A stretch of DNA of 64,000 nt from NCBI GenBank assembly GCA_019208055.1, contig JAGXJF010000612.1, forward strand, positions 682,001 to 746,000, in the 5' to 3' direction. Below are positions 22,979 through 34,661 of the stretch, piece by piece. Numbering within the stretch: position 1 is the stretch's first letter; each line of letters begins with the position of its first letter. The notes below the pieces were generated by a model. The model had not been told where the DNA came from and did no database searches. It saw only the letters and a list, made by a program, of their open reading frames with translations. Source of the DNA: Stipa capillata. Lineage: Eukaryota; Streptophyta; Magnoliopsida; Poales; Poaceae. The translations under genes and the position numbers were made by a program.

Positions 22979-25900
22979 TCTCATCTAGTCCCATATCCCT
23001 CTCCTAAGGGCGAACCGAGGGCATTTCAAACCCTACAAACCAAGCCACCCCTTCACACCTCCTCTCACCACTAGTCTGTCATGGGTGGTGGTGAGCGGCT
23101 TGGATCTACTCATGGTGTTTCTTTGTTGTGGGTTCCGGAGACCCCGTGGGTCAGTAGGAATGGTTTTGCTTGCGCGTGATTGGCGGTAGGCGATAGGTCG
23201 CTCGCAGCCAAGCCGTGGCGCCGACAGGTCCTCTGCTCTACAGTGGGCTGCACGAGGGCGAGTGCCGATGACTTGACACTGTGATTTGTCTATGAGGTTG
23301 AAGTTTTAGATAGACCCTTTCACCCACCAGAAATTCTCGCCATGATCTCCCTTGATCTGTTTAACCTAGCTCGATCTCAACTATTTATGGTTCACTGTTG
23401 GTAGAAAGCCTAGTACCATTCATTGTTCTCTCCCATCCTTTCAATATGCTTCAGCTACGCTACAGGTCTGGCACCTGGTGATGTTGCGGCTTCGGGTCTA
23501 GGATATGGGCCGGCATGCCCAGATCGTTGCGGGGCCGCGCCTCCGGTGACGGCGGTTGGACGACAAGGTGGCGCGATGGTCGTGGGACGGTGGTGTTGTC
23601 TAGATCTGGCACAGGTGGCTCTATGCACATCTGGTCCTGCGGGTGGCGCTGAAAGGGATCTCAGGAGTCGACTAGAGGGGGGGGGGTGAATAGGTCGGCT
23701 CTAGAAATTATAATGCCTAATGGGTTTCTCTTCTGGAGATAGGTCAATCCTAGAGAAAATATATGCAACTGATGCAGGTAACTGAGACTCAGCAAGATAT
23801 ATCAGATAAACACCAGACACTCAGATAGCAAACTCAGCTGATGTAGAACAAGTTATATTCAGAGCTAACTGAGTCTCAGGTGTGAGAGTCAGGTGAGTGC
23901 ATCAGATGACGTGAACAGGAAAGGTACTAGTTTTAGCAAGAGCTAACTGAGTCTCAGGTGAGGAAACTCAGTTACTGTGCAACAGATAAAGGTGCTCTAG
24001 TGATCTAAGCATGCATAGATAACAGAATAAATAAGAGCAGATCACAAGACAGATAGTAAAGCACACAATGGTTTGTTTTACCGAAGTTCCTACTTCTTGC
24101 GAAGCAGTACGTCTCCGTTGAGGAAGCTGTTCTCACAGCCGGCACCAAACCGTGCTCTTTCCTCGAGTACCTTTCTTGTGTGGAATCCTTTTGATCTTGC
24201 TGCTGCAAGACAGGCAGACCCGAATCGCCTTCACAGACTCTTGGTGGCAGCCACACAAGACTTGGCTTGCTCACCAACTCCAAGAGCACTCCCACTCTTG
24301 GAGGAACCAGTACCTCGAATGCTACACCTGAAGGACTAAGAAACTCTCTCTCACGATGGATGCACGCAGGCAACACTCACTTGGAGACCTAGAGCTCTTT
24401 CTTTCTCAACAGGTTGCTTTCGGGTTAGAGGCAAATGTTAGGTAAAGGTTCGAGATTGAAAACCTCCCAAGGTTCCCTATTTATAGGGTCCCTGGCAGCT
24501 AGCCGTTACCCTCATGCCACGTCAGATAAAGAGCCACCAGACCTAACCTGTCTGAGACTCAGCTAACATGCACCTCTGGTAACCTACTAGCCACGGCTGA
24601 GCTACCCACCTGAGTCTCAGATGCCAAACTCAGGTGGACTCGGTTGCCTCAGGCAGCACCTGAGCACAACTCTGGCCGGCTCACTACAAGCCTACAACTG
24701 ACCAGAGAGCAATGGCCTCGCCACAGTCCCTGACCAGCTCGCTTAGACCCTTGGCACTGGTTCCAAGCTTCTTCACCGAAGATGACTGCCCTTGTAGACG
24801 CACAGCGAACCCTTGGTCCAGATCCACCAGCTTCCTAGCTCCTCCAGGACTTATCAAGCTTGCATTCACGGCCCTTGAACTCCATCAAGCAACCATCACC
24901 TCGCTTGCCCTCGAGCACAGCCTCGGCTTCTTCGCAACTGTGCCTCAGGAGCCTAGCTCAGCTGGTCCTTCTGACCTTCCCAGTTCCTTGCTCTTTTTAG
25001 GGCTCATCATCAACAGTTGTCTCACTTCAGCTTTCACCTGTCCATCTAATTCCTGTTCACACTCATTGCAAGTATTAGACACAGGTGAGGATTGCCAATA
25101 ACCATCAAAACCAAACTCTGGGGTAAGATAGCCATCCTCCCAAGCTCCATGGGAGTGAATGCACTTTCAGGCGCTTTGGTGGCGGCTTGAGGGTGGCGGT
25201 GGCGTTGTCTCGTATTTGGTGTTAGGTCGATGGAGCATGTTAGCTCCAAGTGAAAGCCTTGTCCCGACATTCAGTGGGGATCGGTGATTGCGACGCCTGC
25301 AGGCGCTGTCACCTCCTTGGAGGTGTCGCTGCGAGGCTGCGTCTCTCTCCTCTAGCAGGGGGGCTACAGGGGAAACCTCTGATCCAGTCTCCTGGATCAA
25401 GGGATGGCAACGCTTTTACGCCGTTTTCCTTCTTGGAGGCATTATCTTGAAGCCTCCGTCCCACACCAGGTGGCGGCCGCCGTCTGCTAGGGGACCAGTT
25501 GGGATGACGTGCATGGATGTCGGGTTGCTGGCCCCGAGTCTCTTGGCGGGGCGTCTCATGTGGTGACGACAATGGTGGTGAGCGGTGCCTCTCACCGAAA
25601 TTGGAGCTATCTTTCACCGTTCCAGTGCCTGACGGTGGTGGCACGGTTGGCGTGGGTTTGACATAGCCATTGTGGTGTTTGGCGCATGGTTTACTTGCTA
25701 TGGCGAAATCGGAGTCGTCAGATCGCAGGTGGAAGGGTGATGATGATGATGCTACAGCCAGTGTCGATGTGGGGGCTCCTAGCAGTGTATGTTGAGTTCG
25801 GGCTAGCTTTTCCCACCATGGCTTTTTGGGCCCACGGTGCTCTTAGCCTAGTTTTGCTAGGCGGCGAGCCCGCTGTAATCGTGGTTTTATTCTGATTTTT

Positions 25901-26028
25901 CTCAAATTAACTGGACAACTCTTGTAAGGTTTGGCCCGTCTTGTTTTATCTTAAAACTAAGGTATCATTTTTTATATTGTAATGGCAAAGCTCGTGCCCC
26001 GCTTATCGATTTCAACAAAGAAAAAAAA
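22979..26028 (+). mobile_element. Poly(A) retroposon with 12-bp TSD, split by a solo LTR
   Basis: The 3' end is TTTCAACAAAG followed by nine A residues. It is flanked by identical 12-bp duplications AGAAAGATAAAT at 22967-22978 and 26029-26040, the signature of target-primed reverse transcription (LINE or retroposed transcript). After subtracting the nested solo LTR, about 1.5 kb of GC-rich, T/G-repeat-like sequence remains. No reverse transcriptase domain was recognised, so the element is either 5'-truncated or non-autonomous. Confidence 0.75.
23650..25169 (-). mobile_element. Solo LTR nested in the retroposon, TSD GGCGC
   Basis: It begins TGAAAGGGATC and ends GCACTTTCA, with identical 5-bp duplications GGCGC at 23645-23649 and 25170-25174. 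It belongs to the same broad family as 21120-22926, sharing the tips and the AGTCGACTAGAGGGG block. A CTATAAATAGGGAACC motif near 24480 on the minus strand suggests minus orientation. It has no internal region. Confidence 0.9.
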
Positions 26029-26105
26029 AGAAAGATAAATGAACGTGTGAAAGATCATATAGGGTTTTGCAGGGGGCCACCTGAAAGAGATTGAGTGGGA
26101 GTGTT

Positions 26106-26283
26106 GAACAATTAAAGCGTATTGTCCACATTCCTTATTAGATTGAAAAGCCTTGTTTCACCCTGTATAGCTATATTCATCAGAGCAATGTTCTCAATAG
26201 CCTTATTCCTTAATATGATATATTTGGCTTGCTTTCAAAAAAAGAACAGTTGAAGCGTATTGTCCAAATTCCTCTTTAGATTG
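26106..26283 (+). mobile_element. Small poly(A) retroposon with a long target duplication
   Basis: About 98 bp (26146-26243) ends in CTTGCTTTCAAAAAAAG and is bracketed by two copies of a 40-bp sequence (26106-26145 and 26244-26283) that match at roughly 35 of 40 positions. This looks like a severely 5'-truncated LINE tail with an unusually long target-site duplication. Confidence 0.55.
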
Positions 26284-27039
26284 TGCTTGCAATTCAATAT
26301 TATGGAGTCAAGGCTTGGCTAAACCAATATTAATAAAAATAATTACAGTCCACTTCAAACCCATGCCATAGCTCTAGAGGAGCATAGATTTTGAGGGGGG
26401 AGTTGTCAAGCATAATGTTCACCTTTCTCCCATCAGCTTGAACGGTTGTGTAAACCAATAGATGTATGTAATTCAATACAGAGTACGCAAGCCTCTAAAA
26501 TTCCAATGTTTCAAAGGAGACCATGAATCCTTAATGCATATTGTTGATCTACACATAGTAGAATTATAGGAACATACTCACTCCATCTATAAATATGATT
26601 GCAGAATCATTATCAAAGTTTTATTGGAATATTTTCCTACTATATGGACCTGCATGTGGTACGTATATTATGATTATCATATATGTGGTTCGCATATAAA
26701 TATAGGGTCAGGTCCCCAAAGCAAGGCATCACCAATCCACCTATATCCCATCAATAGTTGGAGATATACGATCTGTATCTTGCTTTGAAAGACCAAGCTC
26801 TAGCCATCGCTACCGATCCAATTAGTGGTCATGGCTTCATTCTCTGGTATGCTTCCGCATCTTTGGTTTTCTGCAATTTATATGGTGTTCTAGTTCTTGC
26901 TTGTGTGATCTTATGATTAGATCATGTTTATATCTAATAAAATCCAACAATTTTTATGTAGGAGGACAGGAGAATGCGAAAAAGCCAAAAAAAAACTTGA
27001 ATTTGTGGACAGATGAAGTATCAAGCTATGGCTAGTGTT
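26284..27039. other. Intergenic, nothing recognised
   Basis: This is AT-rich sequence without supported genes or element ends. Confidence 0.4.
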
Positions 27040-27048
27040 AATGTGGCG

Positions 27049-28385
27049 GAAAAAGTCCACATCACCCCCCTCAAGTATGGTCACATGACTACTTTACCCC
27101 TTAGAAATCAGAACTAGGTAACTAGCCCTTTCAAATCTTGATATTGTCTAAATAACCACCCACCCCCCAATTTTGGAGATGGTTTAGTCACCATGGCGTC
27201 TGACATGGCTGATTACATGGTTTCTGGCTCAGCAAATTTAATAAAAATTGCTTACACGGTGGTCTCACCATGTCCATGTGAATGGGAATTACTCTTTTTT
27301 CTTCCTCTCTTCTTTCCTCAGCTCTCTCTCTCTTCTCCAATGACATGGAAGAGAAGAAACAAACACACCTTCCTCTTTTCATCCACCTTGGCACGTCGAT
27401 GCCTACACCTGGTTGCACGGTGCACCACATTCACGAGGGAGATCCATGTCAGCACAGTCACGTTCCTCGCAATAGCGTACATTCTCATTGTGAACGCCTC
27501 CATCCAAGCTTGCCCAATTATCCCCTAGCCCATGCAGATCTCATTGTCGTAGGAGATCGGGCTATTTTTTCCCCTTTTTTTCAGAGCAACGAACATATGG
27601 GGCTTCTCGGGTTTGGCTCGTTCAAGCTGTCAAGTTGCAACCGATCAATTTGGGCATCTACTCCACCGTGGCGACTCTCTGGAATTTGTCGAGGGAGAGT
27701 GATCCAGAAGGTATCAAGAGGCTATATGACAAATTAATTGTGAGATGGCTAAATAGATTGAACGAATTTTATAGAACAGCCACGGCAACCATCTCATCGG
27801 AGTTGAAGAAGTCGAAGCAAATTCACGGCCACTTCCAACTTTAGCTACGGGGTGGTTGTGATGCTGTGCTGCAGATCCAGATGAGGAATCCCCTTCCCGT
27901 CGCAGGACCTTGACCTCGTCCTTCTGTCCTCTCCCTCTCAGCTGGGAGTTCGTGCAGGAGCTCGGCATTGCCACGGTGCTGCTCGCACGGGAGCTGCCAA
28001 GGTACCCCACCTCCACCGTGGGGTGTAGGAGGGAGCAGGGGTGGGAATGTAGGAACTTGCTCAACACTGGAAGGGGGATGTAGAGCTAAGCACCATTAGG
28101 TATGGAGAGGAGAGATAGAGGAGGGGGAAAGAGATGAAGAAGAAAGAGGCAACATCCACTAACAAATGGGCCTTCACTGTATAATTTTTAGTTTTATTTT
28201 TACTTGCTGAGTCAAATGCTATGTAATTGGCCACGTCACAAATCACGTTGGCAAAATCACCTTCTAAACTGTCTCGAGGAGTTATCTAAACGGTATTTAA
28301 TACATGAGGCTGCTTACCCCGTTTTGATTTCTATAGGGTAGCGAATCTAGTGACCATAGTGAGGGGGTGAATTAGACTTTTTCAG
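27049..28385. mobile_element. MULE-like element with about 300-bp inverted arms
   Basis: The ends mirror each other: GAAAAAGTCCACATCACC on the left and, reversed, CTGAAAAAGTCTAATTCACC on the right, continuing through TATGGTCAC and TAGAAATC. Similarity extends loosely to about 27345 and 28075. Flanking 9-mers AATGTGGCG and AATGGGGCT agree at 7 of 9 positions, compatible with an old Mutator-type duplication. The GC-richer centre encodes no transposase and may be captured sequence. Some short frames are open but none is recognised. Confidence 0.6.
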
Positions 28386-28394
28386 AATGGGGCT

Positions 28395-28809
28395 GCATCG
28401 CTGTCCCCAAAAATGAAGTCATCAACCACTCATTGTACTGGCTCAAGCAAGATCGATCTAGCTAGCTTGTGTAGTGTGTGAACGACAGGCCATGCCCTTT
28501 TATTTTCAACCACCTAGAGGCAGTTAGTTACTTCGTATACATGAAATTAGGTAAGGGTGATTTGGACTTTATAAAGTCCAAAGAGCCTGTCATTTCTAAT
28601 GAATTTGTAGGATTTGTGTCATACTGCGGTCTATTCCATGGATGACTTGTTGCTGCTGTAAGCCGAGCGTAGGTGCTGACGTCTGACGAAACAGAGCCCA
28701 GATAGACAGGGCATACCTCGCTATTGCGCACGAGGCTATAGCTATTACAGGGTGCTAGAGGCAACTCTGTTTTTCTTTCAGAAGTTTTTTTCCTTTTGGA
28801 ACTTGTCAT
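28395..28809. other. Spacer between two elements
   Basis: No supported feature. Confidence 0.4.
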
Positions 28810-29657
28810 TGATTACACAATCAAACAGTAATTGAACCATCTTCGGTTGACCATTGGATCACCTGGATGTGCACAGGTAACACGCTGGTCGTTACTAACA
28901 CTTAGCGAAATTCTTAACAGGTAGGGAATGTTATGCTCTGTTTTTTATTTCGTGCTCCAAATGTGGGGTGCTCTCCTATTTATAGATAGGATATGGTCTA
29001 AAGCGGAGTTACAATTTTACCCTTAGGTAGTTTACAGTTTTACCCATTGTCTCTTCGTACGACCGAGGGCTACTCCATCATTTCGCCTACCTTTACAAGC
29101 ATATGCCTTGGCATCTACATGACATTTGGTACGGTACTCCGTACATGGGTCCCTTCACCTCTCAGCTTCGTCGTGGACCTACGCCGCCACGGACCTCCTG
29201 TCAGGGGTGACTGTATTCGTGTGTCTCCGCTCTGGACCTCCGTCACCCCAGACTTCCCGTCAAGGTTGACCGTCTTTCTGTTCCTTCGCTCTGGATCTCC
29301 GTCACCTCGGACCTCCCATTAGGGGTGAATGTCTTCACATGCCTTCGCTTTGGATCTCTATCAACTCAGACTTCTCGTTAGGGGTGACTGTCTTCATGTG
29401 TTTCCGCTCCAGACCTCCTACCAGGGGTGAATGTCTTCGTGTGCCTTCGTTCCAGACCTCTATCACCTCGCACCTCCTGTCGGGGGTGACTATCTTCACA
29501 TGCCTTTGCTCTAAACCTCCCATCAGTGGTGATCGTGTTCTCCTTGGACCTTCGTTCTGTACCACTATCATTGAGCGGAAAGAAGATGCATGTAAGTTTA
29601 TGTCAGACGAAGGGTGCATAAGTTATACCAGTGATCGCGTCGATTCAGCGTAGCGTG
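28810..29657 (-). repeat. 3' LTR of the non-coding retrotransposon
   Basis: It aligns with 33834-34661 through AAATTCTTAACA, GTGCTCTCCTATTTATAG, GGCGGAGTTACAAT-like and ACAAGCATATGCCT words. It includes an internal minisatellite (29165-29545). Boundaries are accurate to a few bases. Confidence 0.8.
29165..29545 (+). repeat. Minisatellite inside the LTR, unit about 60 bp
   Basis: About six degenerate units are built on GACCTCC(G)TCACC, CCGTCAGGGGTGACTGTCTTC and GTGCCTTCGCTC. The same array occurs in the partner LTR at about 34195-34560, so it predates insertion. Confidence 0.8.
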
Positions 29658-30230
29658 AAGACCCCCTTACAATAGTAGCCCCTTGCCGCTTCAGGTGGTT
29701 GAGAAGCGCTTGTCCGGATTGGCGCATCAATCTGAGGTGCTTGACGTGCGATTTGGAATGCACAGGGCCCTTGAATTGATAAAAATTCCCTTGCTCCCTC
29801 AACATTACGAGGGCATTGGTGTCGCTGTTGTTGGATGAAATTTAGAAAAAGAACAACATCGAGGCATCTCTTTTTCCTTCTCTTCCTCTTCCATTTGGGT
29901 TCCCCTAACTTTCCTAAGATTTTTGATAAAATTGATTGATTTTTGGGACTTTCTATTTTTCTCTTTGCTTTTATGGATTTTTCCTGAAATTTTAGAATTT
30001 TTAATATTTTCTCTGAACTTATAGAAAAAACTTTGAGTTTTTTGAATTTTTGTAAAATTTTTGATTTTTGATTTTCTTTTGTAATTTATTAGGATATTCT
30101 CAAATCTATGCTAATTTTCTAGTATATTTGCATATTTTTGGATTATTTTGGTTGTCTATTTTATATGTTTCTTAAACCAGATGATTGTTAATAGATAAAG
30201 ATTGCTATCCTATGCATATGACCAAGTTCT

Positions 30231-30298
30231 TGCTAATGCAATGGTAGTGCACTCCTTTAAGATGTAGGAGGTTGGGGGTTCAAATCCCCTTGGATGCT
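30231..30298 (+). other. tRNA-like / SINE-head sequence
   Basis: It contains an exact pol III B-box form GGTTCAAATCC (30277-30287) in a GGGG-TTCAAAT-CCCC T-arm, an A-box-like TGCAATGGTAGTGC upstream, and a CTCCT/AGGAG stem between them. The middle loop is 9 rather than 7 bases and acceptor pairing is poor. It is more likely a tRNA-derived SINE head or tRNA pseudogene than a working tRNA. Confidence 0.4.
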
Positions 30299-30462
30299 AA
30301 ACAGGTGGAGCCTAGGGCGGGCCTCCGCTCCCTCCCATCGAAGGCCTAGAGTGGGGGGATCCCGCGGTCTGGGGGAGGCCCAGGTAGAAAGATTTGTAAA
30401 ATTATATACTAATTGATGTCATCTTGGAGACTTGAACACAAAACCTCTTGTTGTACTATTTA

Positions 30463-31160
30463 TGAGTAGCGGTAGTGTTGTGTTGACGTGAGCGAGGTGC
30501 CAGAGTTGGAGCATGTTGATGTGGATGGTGTTGGCTCAACTAAATATTTAGGTTTTCTTTGGGGAAACCCTCTCATCAGGATGGCGTAGATTTTGACGTT
30601 TCCAAGATGCGCGATGAAGCGACTTATGCAATTGTCAAAAAACTTGCGTGCACTAGTATTCTCATGTCACACCTCGATGAGATTATGAAGCTGTTGAGTC
30701 GGAGAGTTAAGCATGTCATGTTTGGGTGTGGTTGTAAAAATGGTTAATTCCCAAAGAGGACGCGAGTGGATGCGGTCGTGAATACATCTAAGTCCACAAG
30801 CGCATGGGCGGATGTGTATGTGGACACCATACCTAGGCCAACCTAGAGGCACACCTATAGCCAGGGTACCACCACTAAGGCCTATAGATGAGTAGCCGTA
30901 GTGTCGCGCCGACGCAGGCGAGGTGCCAGAGTTGGAGCATGTTGATGTGGATTGTGTTGGCGCATGTGTCAACTAGATATTCAGCTTTTTTTTGCGAGCC
31001 TCTCACCAGGATTGTATAGATTTTGACGTTTACAAGGTGCGCACTAGAGCAGCTTATGCAGCTGTCAAAAATTTTGCGTGCACCAGTATTCTCACGGCAT
31101 GCCTCGACAAGATTATGAAGCCATTGAGTTGGAGAGTTAAGCATGTCATGTTTGGGTGTT
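30463..31160 (+). repeat. Direct duplication, two units of about 270 bp
   Basis: Units at about 30463-30733 and 30889-31160 share GAGGTGCCAGAGTTGGAGC, GTAGATTTTGACGTTT-like and GAGAGTTAAGCATGTCATG stretches. They lie in the non-coding interior of the LTR element. Confidence 0.85.
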
Positions 31161-31823
31161 GTATCCTTTGGACATAATAATGTTGTTGAGCTTGTCTGCA
31201 AGGTACAAAGTATCTAGCCTCTCTACGAAAACCTTAGCATCAACGGCACAGCTGAGACCGCTTGTAGCCTTTCCTAAATCGATGACATTCAATTCACGAA
31301 GATGCGACAGGGGGTACTTTGTTGCTTCCCTGGCATAGATATCTGGTACGCGATGGCGAGAGTGTTAGTCACTCAGCAAGCAATGAAGGAAAACTCATGT
31401 GTGCATTGAGCCACATGATGAGTTTAGTGGTTTCGTGTGTTGGTGGGGGAACGCGTCGGTTCTTTCCAAACAAAAAATTTATTGCTTGAAGGCGTGGTAG
31501 CACATGCGTTGATTTTCACTGGACGGACAAACTTAGTATCTGCTAGGGTGGCAATGGGCACAATGAGTTTTACCCAATAGAAAAAACATAGCTCTCATCG
31601 GTGCAATGATGGGCAGTGGCTTTAACCTTGTAAATGACCCTATCAAAATTTGTCATTACAACGCGTTGGCTATGAAAATTTTTGCAGGGCAGAGCCAGGC
31701 TCATCCGTTTTCCATGACTTGCTCCGTGCCTAGTGCATCATTGCATTCTTGTGTTGTCATGGGATGCTACTTTGCGACAGTCCATGCAGATTATTGATTG
31801 TAGTTTTCCCTTGGAGGTGTGAG

Positions 31824-32410
31824 ATGTGAGATGTTCCCTCCCATTCGCCCAAGGCGATATTACCCTCGTGCCGCCACGAGAAGTTAATACAAAACCATCA
31901 ATGGTGAGCTTTCCCTTGGGAGTACAGGGTGCTACTTCATATCTTCATGAGGCGTTTTTACATGCTCATGTCATCGTGGGATTTTACCGCACGACTATAT
32001 ACAACAGTTGTTTGCTCCTGCGGGTGTAGGATGTCACTTCACATCTGCCCAAGGTGATGTCACACGCATGTATTTTCATGGTATGTTACCGCACGACCAT
32101 CCAAGACGGTTGTTCGCTCTTAGGGGGTGAGGACTTGTATCTACCTAAAACAATGTTGCACGTGCATGTTGTTGTGGGACGTTACCGCAATACCGTTCAC
32201 GCCGGTTGTCTGTTCTTGGGGGGTGCGAGATGTCACTTCGCATCTACCCAAGACGATGTTGCGCGTGTGTCATCGCCGGGTGTTATAGCATGACCTTGCG
32301 TGACGGTTGTTTGCTCCTGTGGGTGCGTGATGTCACTCTGCATCTGTCTAATGTGATGTTCATCACGAGGTGTTACTGCATAGCCATCCACGACGATATT
32401 TCCCTTCACA
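31824..32410 (+). repeat. Degenerate tandem repeat, unit about 100 bp
   Basis: About six units carry GGTGCGAGATGTCACTTCGCATCTACCC-like text, a CAAGACGATGTTG step and a GTTACCGCANNACC step, with unit starts near 31824, 31917, 32020, 32120, 32219 and 32320. It is non-coding and internal to the LTR element. Confidence 0.75.
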
Positions 32411-32639
32411 TGATATAGCAGAATCGTGCTCTGCTTACATTCACAGAGGATGTTTTCTTGCCACCTCTAACATAATCATCGGTCCCTGTCCAATGTTTCA
32501 ACAAGATGGTAAAAAGGAGAGTATATGTTATGTGTGATAATATTGAAAATATGTTATAACATATGTCGCAAGGAGTATCAACACGCTCAGGTGCCTCACG
32601 TGCATGTGTGGCCCTTTTGCAGCCTAGTGTCAGGGTCAA

Positions 32640-32785
32640 AGCCTCTTGCTCGAGCTTGTCATCCCTTGGTTCTTGAGCCAGAGCCCCTTGCGCGAGCTTG
32701 ACACAGTTTGTGTTGTGGGTAAGAGCCCCTCATGCGAGCTTGCTGCTACTTGTACTGCGGGCGAGAGCCCTTACGGCAAGCTTGT
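32640..32785 (+). repeat. Short tandem motif AGAGCCCCTTGCGCGAGCTTG
   Basis: About four imperfect copies of an AGAGCCC(C)TTGCGCGAGCTTG-type word are spaced 40-55 bp apart, inside the LTR element. GC content rises here. Confidence 0.6.
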
Positions 32786-33833
32786 AGGTATGTAGCAGCG
32801 ATGTCGCGAACCTGTACACAGGCCTTCGAGCCAAATGCGCGCGTGTACGCATACTATTGAATTCGAGCATGCGCGTGGATACGTCGCTGGCGCGCCACGA
32901 AACTGAGGCATGAACATGTGTTGAAATTGAGTGCATTGAAGGCGTTGCATGCGTGAATGCGACTGTTGGATTCGGACACGCACGTGGTCGTGAACTCATG
33001 CAAGGGTCAGAGGCAGTGAGTCCGAGGTGCGTTAGAGCCCCGGATCACCGCACTCGGGACTCCTGCAGCTCCTCTCGAGACACGTTGTGAATCACCCGAG
33101 ACTTGCTTTGGGTTCCTCTGATACGGGCCTGGGCCATGGAGCTCCAGACACACGCAGCGGCAGCGACACGGGACTCCGGGCCGCGGAGCTCCGGATTCAG
33201 CGACTCGCTGGCAGCACAGGGCTCTGAGCCCTAGAGGAGGTGGCAGGGGGCTCTGGGTCACAGAGCTTCACTCTCAGGACACGACGGCAGCAGGGCAACG
33301 GCGAAGTCACAATTGGCATGATGTATCCCCACGGTGTTGGGGCGCGCGGGCAGAGTCTCGCGGTACATGAATGTGTGCCGCACGCACGGCAGAGCAGTTC
33401 CTCGACGGAGTTCAACGGGCACGTGGCGGAGCTCCGTGATAAGCGATGAAGTCATCCAGCAGATGCGCGGCAAAGTACTGTGGTGCGTGTGCGGAGCGGA
33501 GTCTGGAGACGCGTGATGAGGATGTCCTGGGGCACGAGGTGGAGTCTCATGATACGATGTAAAGTCCCATGACGTGCAGTGGAGTCACGTGGCGCGCAGT
33601 AGAGACTTGCAGTCACGCGGCGAAGCAATTCCGCAGCACGAGGTGGAGTCCCACGACGGGGGATGCAATAGACCCAAGGTGTGTACAGAGTGGCTAAAAA
33701 CACTTTGCTTGATGGCGGGAGCCTCCTGTGTGCAAACGACGTGTGGCGCGTGCGTTGGTGCAGTCAGTGTCAGCGACTCACACGCCTTCCCTTCATGTGA
33801 CTTCTCGAACGAGTACCCACAAACGACGCTAAC

Positions 33834-34661
33834 TGTTATCGACTACTCGGTCAGACAGTAAACTTGAGCCATCCTTGGTTGACTGTTGGATCACTCGGGT
33901 GTGCATGGGGAGTGAATGGGTAACATGTGTGTCATCACCAACAATTAGCAAAATTCTTAACATATAAGAAAAGTTGTGCTCGTTGTATTCCGTACCCCAA
34001 ATGGAGAGTGCTCTCCTACTTATAGACATGAGAGAGTGTAAGGCGGAGTTACAATGCTCCCCTAAATAGTTTACGGTTTATCCCTTGTCCCTTCATACGA
34101 TTGACGGTTACTCCGTCATTTCTCTCCTACCCTTACAAGCATATGCCTCGGCATCTATGTGACGTCTGGTACAGTACTCCATACATGGGCCCTTTCATCC
34201 TTAAGTCTGTCGTCTACCTCCGCCACCACGGATCTCCCGTCAGAGGTGACTGTCCTTAGTGTCCCCGCTCTGGACCTCCGTCACCCCGGATCTCGCATCA
34301 GGGGTGACCATCTTTACATGCCTTCGCTTCCGACCTCTGTCCACCCGGACCTTCCGTTAGGGGTGACCGTCTTCACGTGTCTCTGCTTCGGACCTCCGTC
34401 AATCCAGACATCCTGTTAGAAGTGGTCGTCTTCACGTGTCTTTACTCCAGACCTCCATTACCTTAGTCCTTCTGTTAGGGGTGACGTTTTTGTATGTCTT
34501 CGCTCTGAATCTTTGTCAATTCGGACCTCTCGTTATGTGTGACCATATTCGTCCTGAACCTCCTCGTTCCATATCTCTATTATTGAGCGGAGAGAAGATA
34601 AATATAAGTTCATATCAGACCAAGGATACAGAAGTCGCATCAATTCGGAGCATCGCGATCA
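33834..34661 (-). repeat. 5' LTR of the non-coding retrotransposon
   Basis: This is the direct-repeat partner of 28810-29657, with the same TATA context and minisatellite. On the minus strand it starts TGATCGCGATGCTCC and ends GTCGATAACA, immediately followed by the decayed primer-binding region. Confidence 0.78.

Larger units (their letters stand above)
28810..34661 (-). mobile_element. Non-coding LTR retrotransposon (LARD-like), minus strand
   Basis: Two directly repeated LTRs of about 830-850 bp (28810-29657 and 33834-34661) enclose 4.2 kb with no gag or pol. Read on the minus strand, the right LTR is the 5' one. Just inside it the primer-site region reads TTAGCGTCGTTTGTGGG, which I interpret as a decayed TTGGCGCC-type gypsy primer site. 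Just before the 3' LTR is a purine tract TAAGGGGGTC. Each LTR has a CTATTTATAG-type TATA context. The interior consists largely of degenerate tandem repeats. No matching target-site duplication was found. The size and lack of coding match large retrotransposon derivatives. Confidence 0.75.

Noticed and set aside
30231..30298. Functional tRNA gene
   Set aside because: The anticodon loop and acceptor pairing are wrong, so only a tRNA-like call is made.
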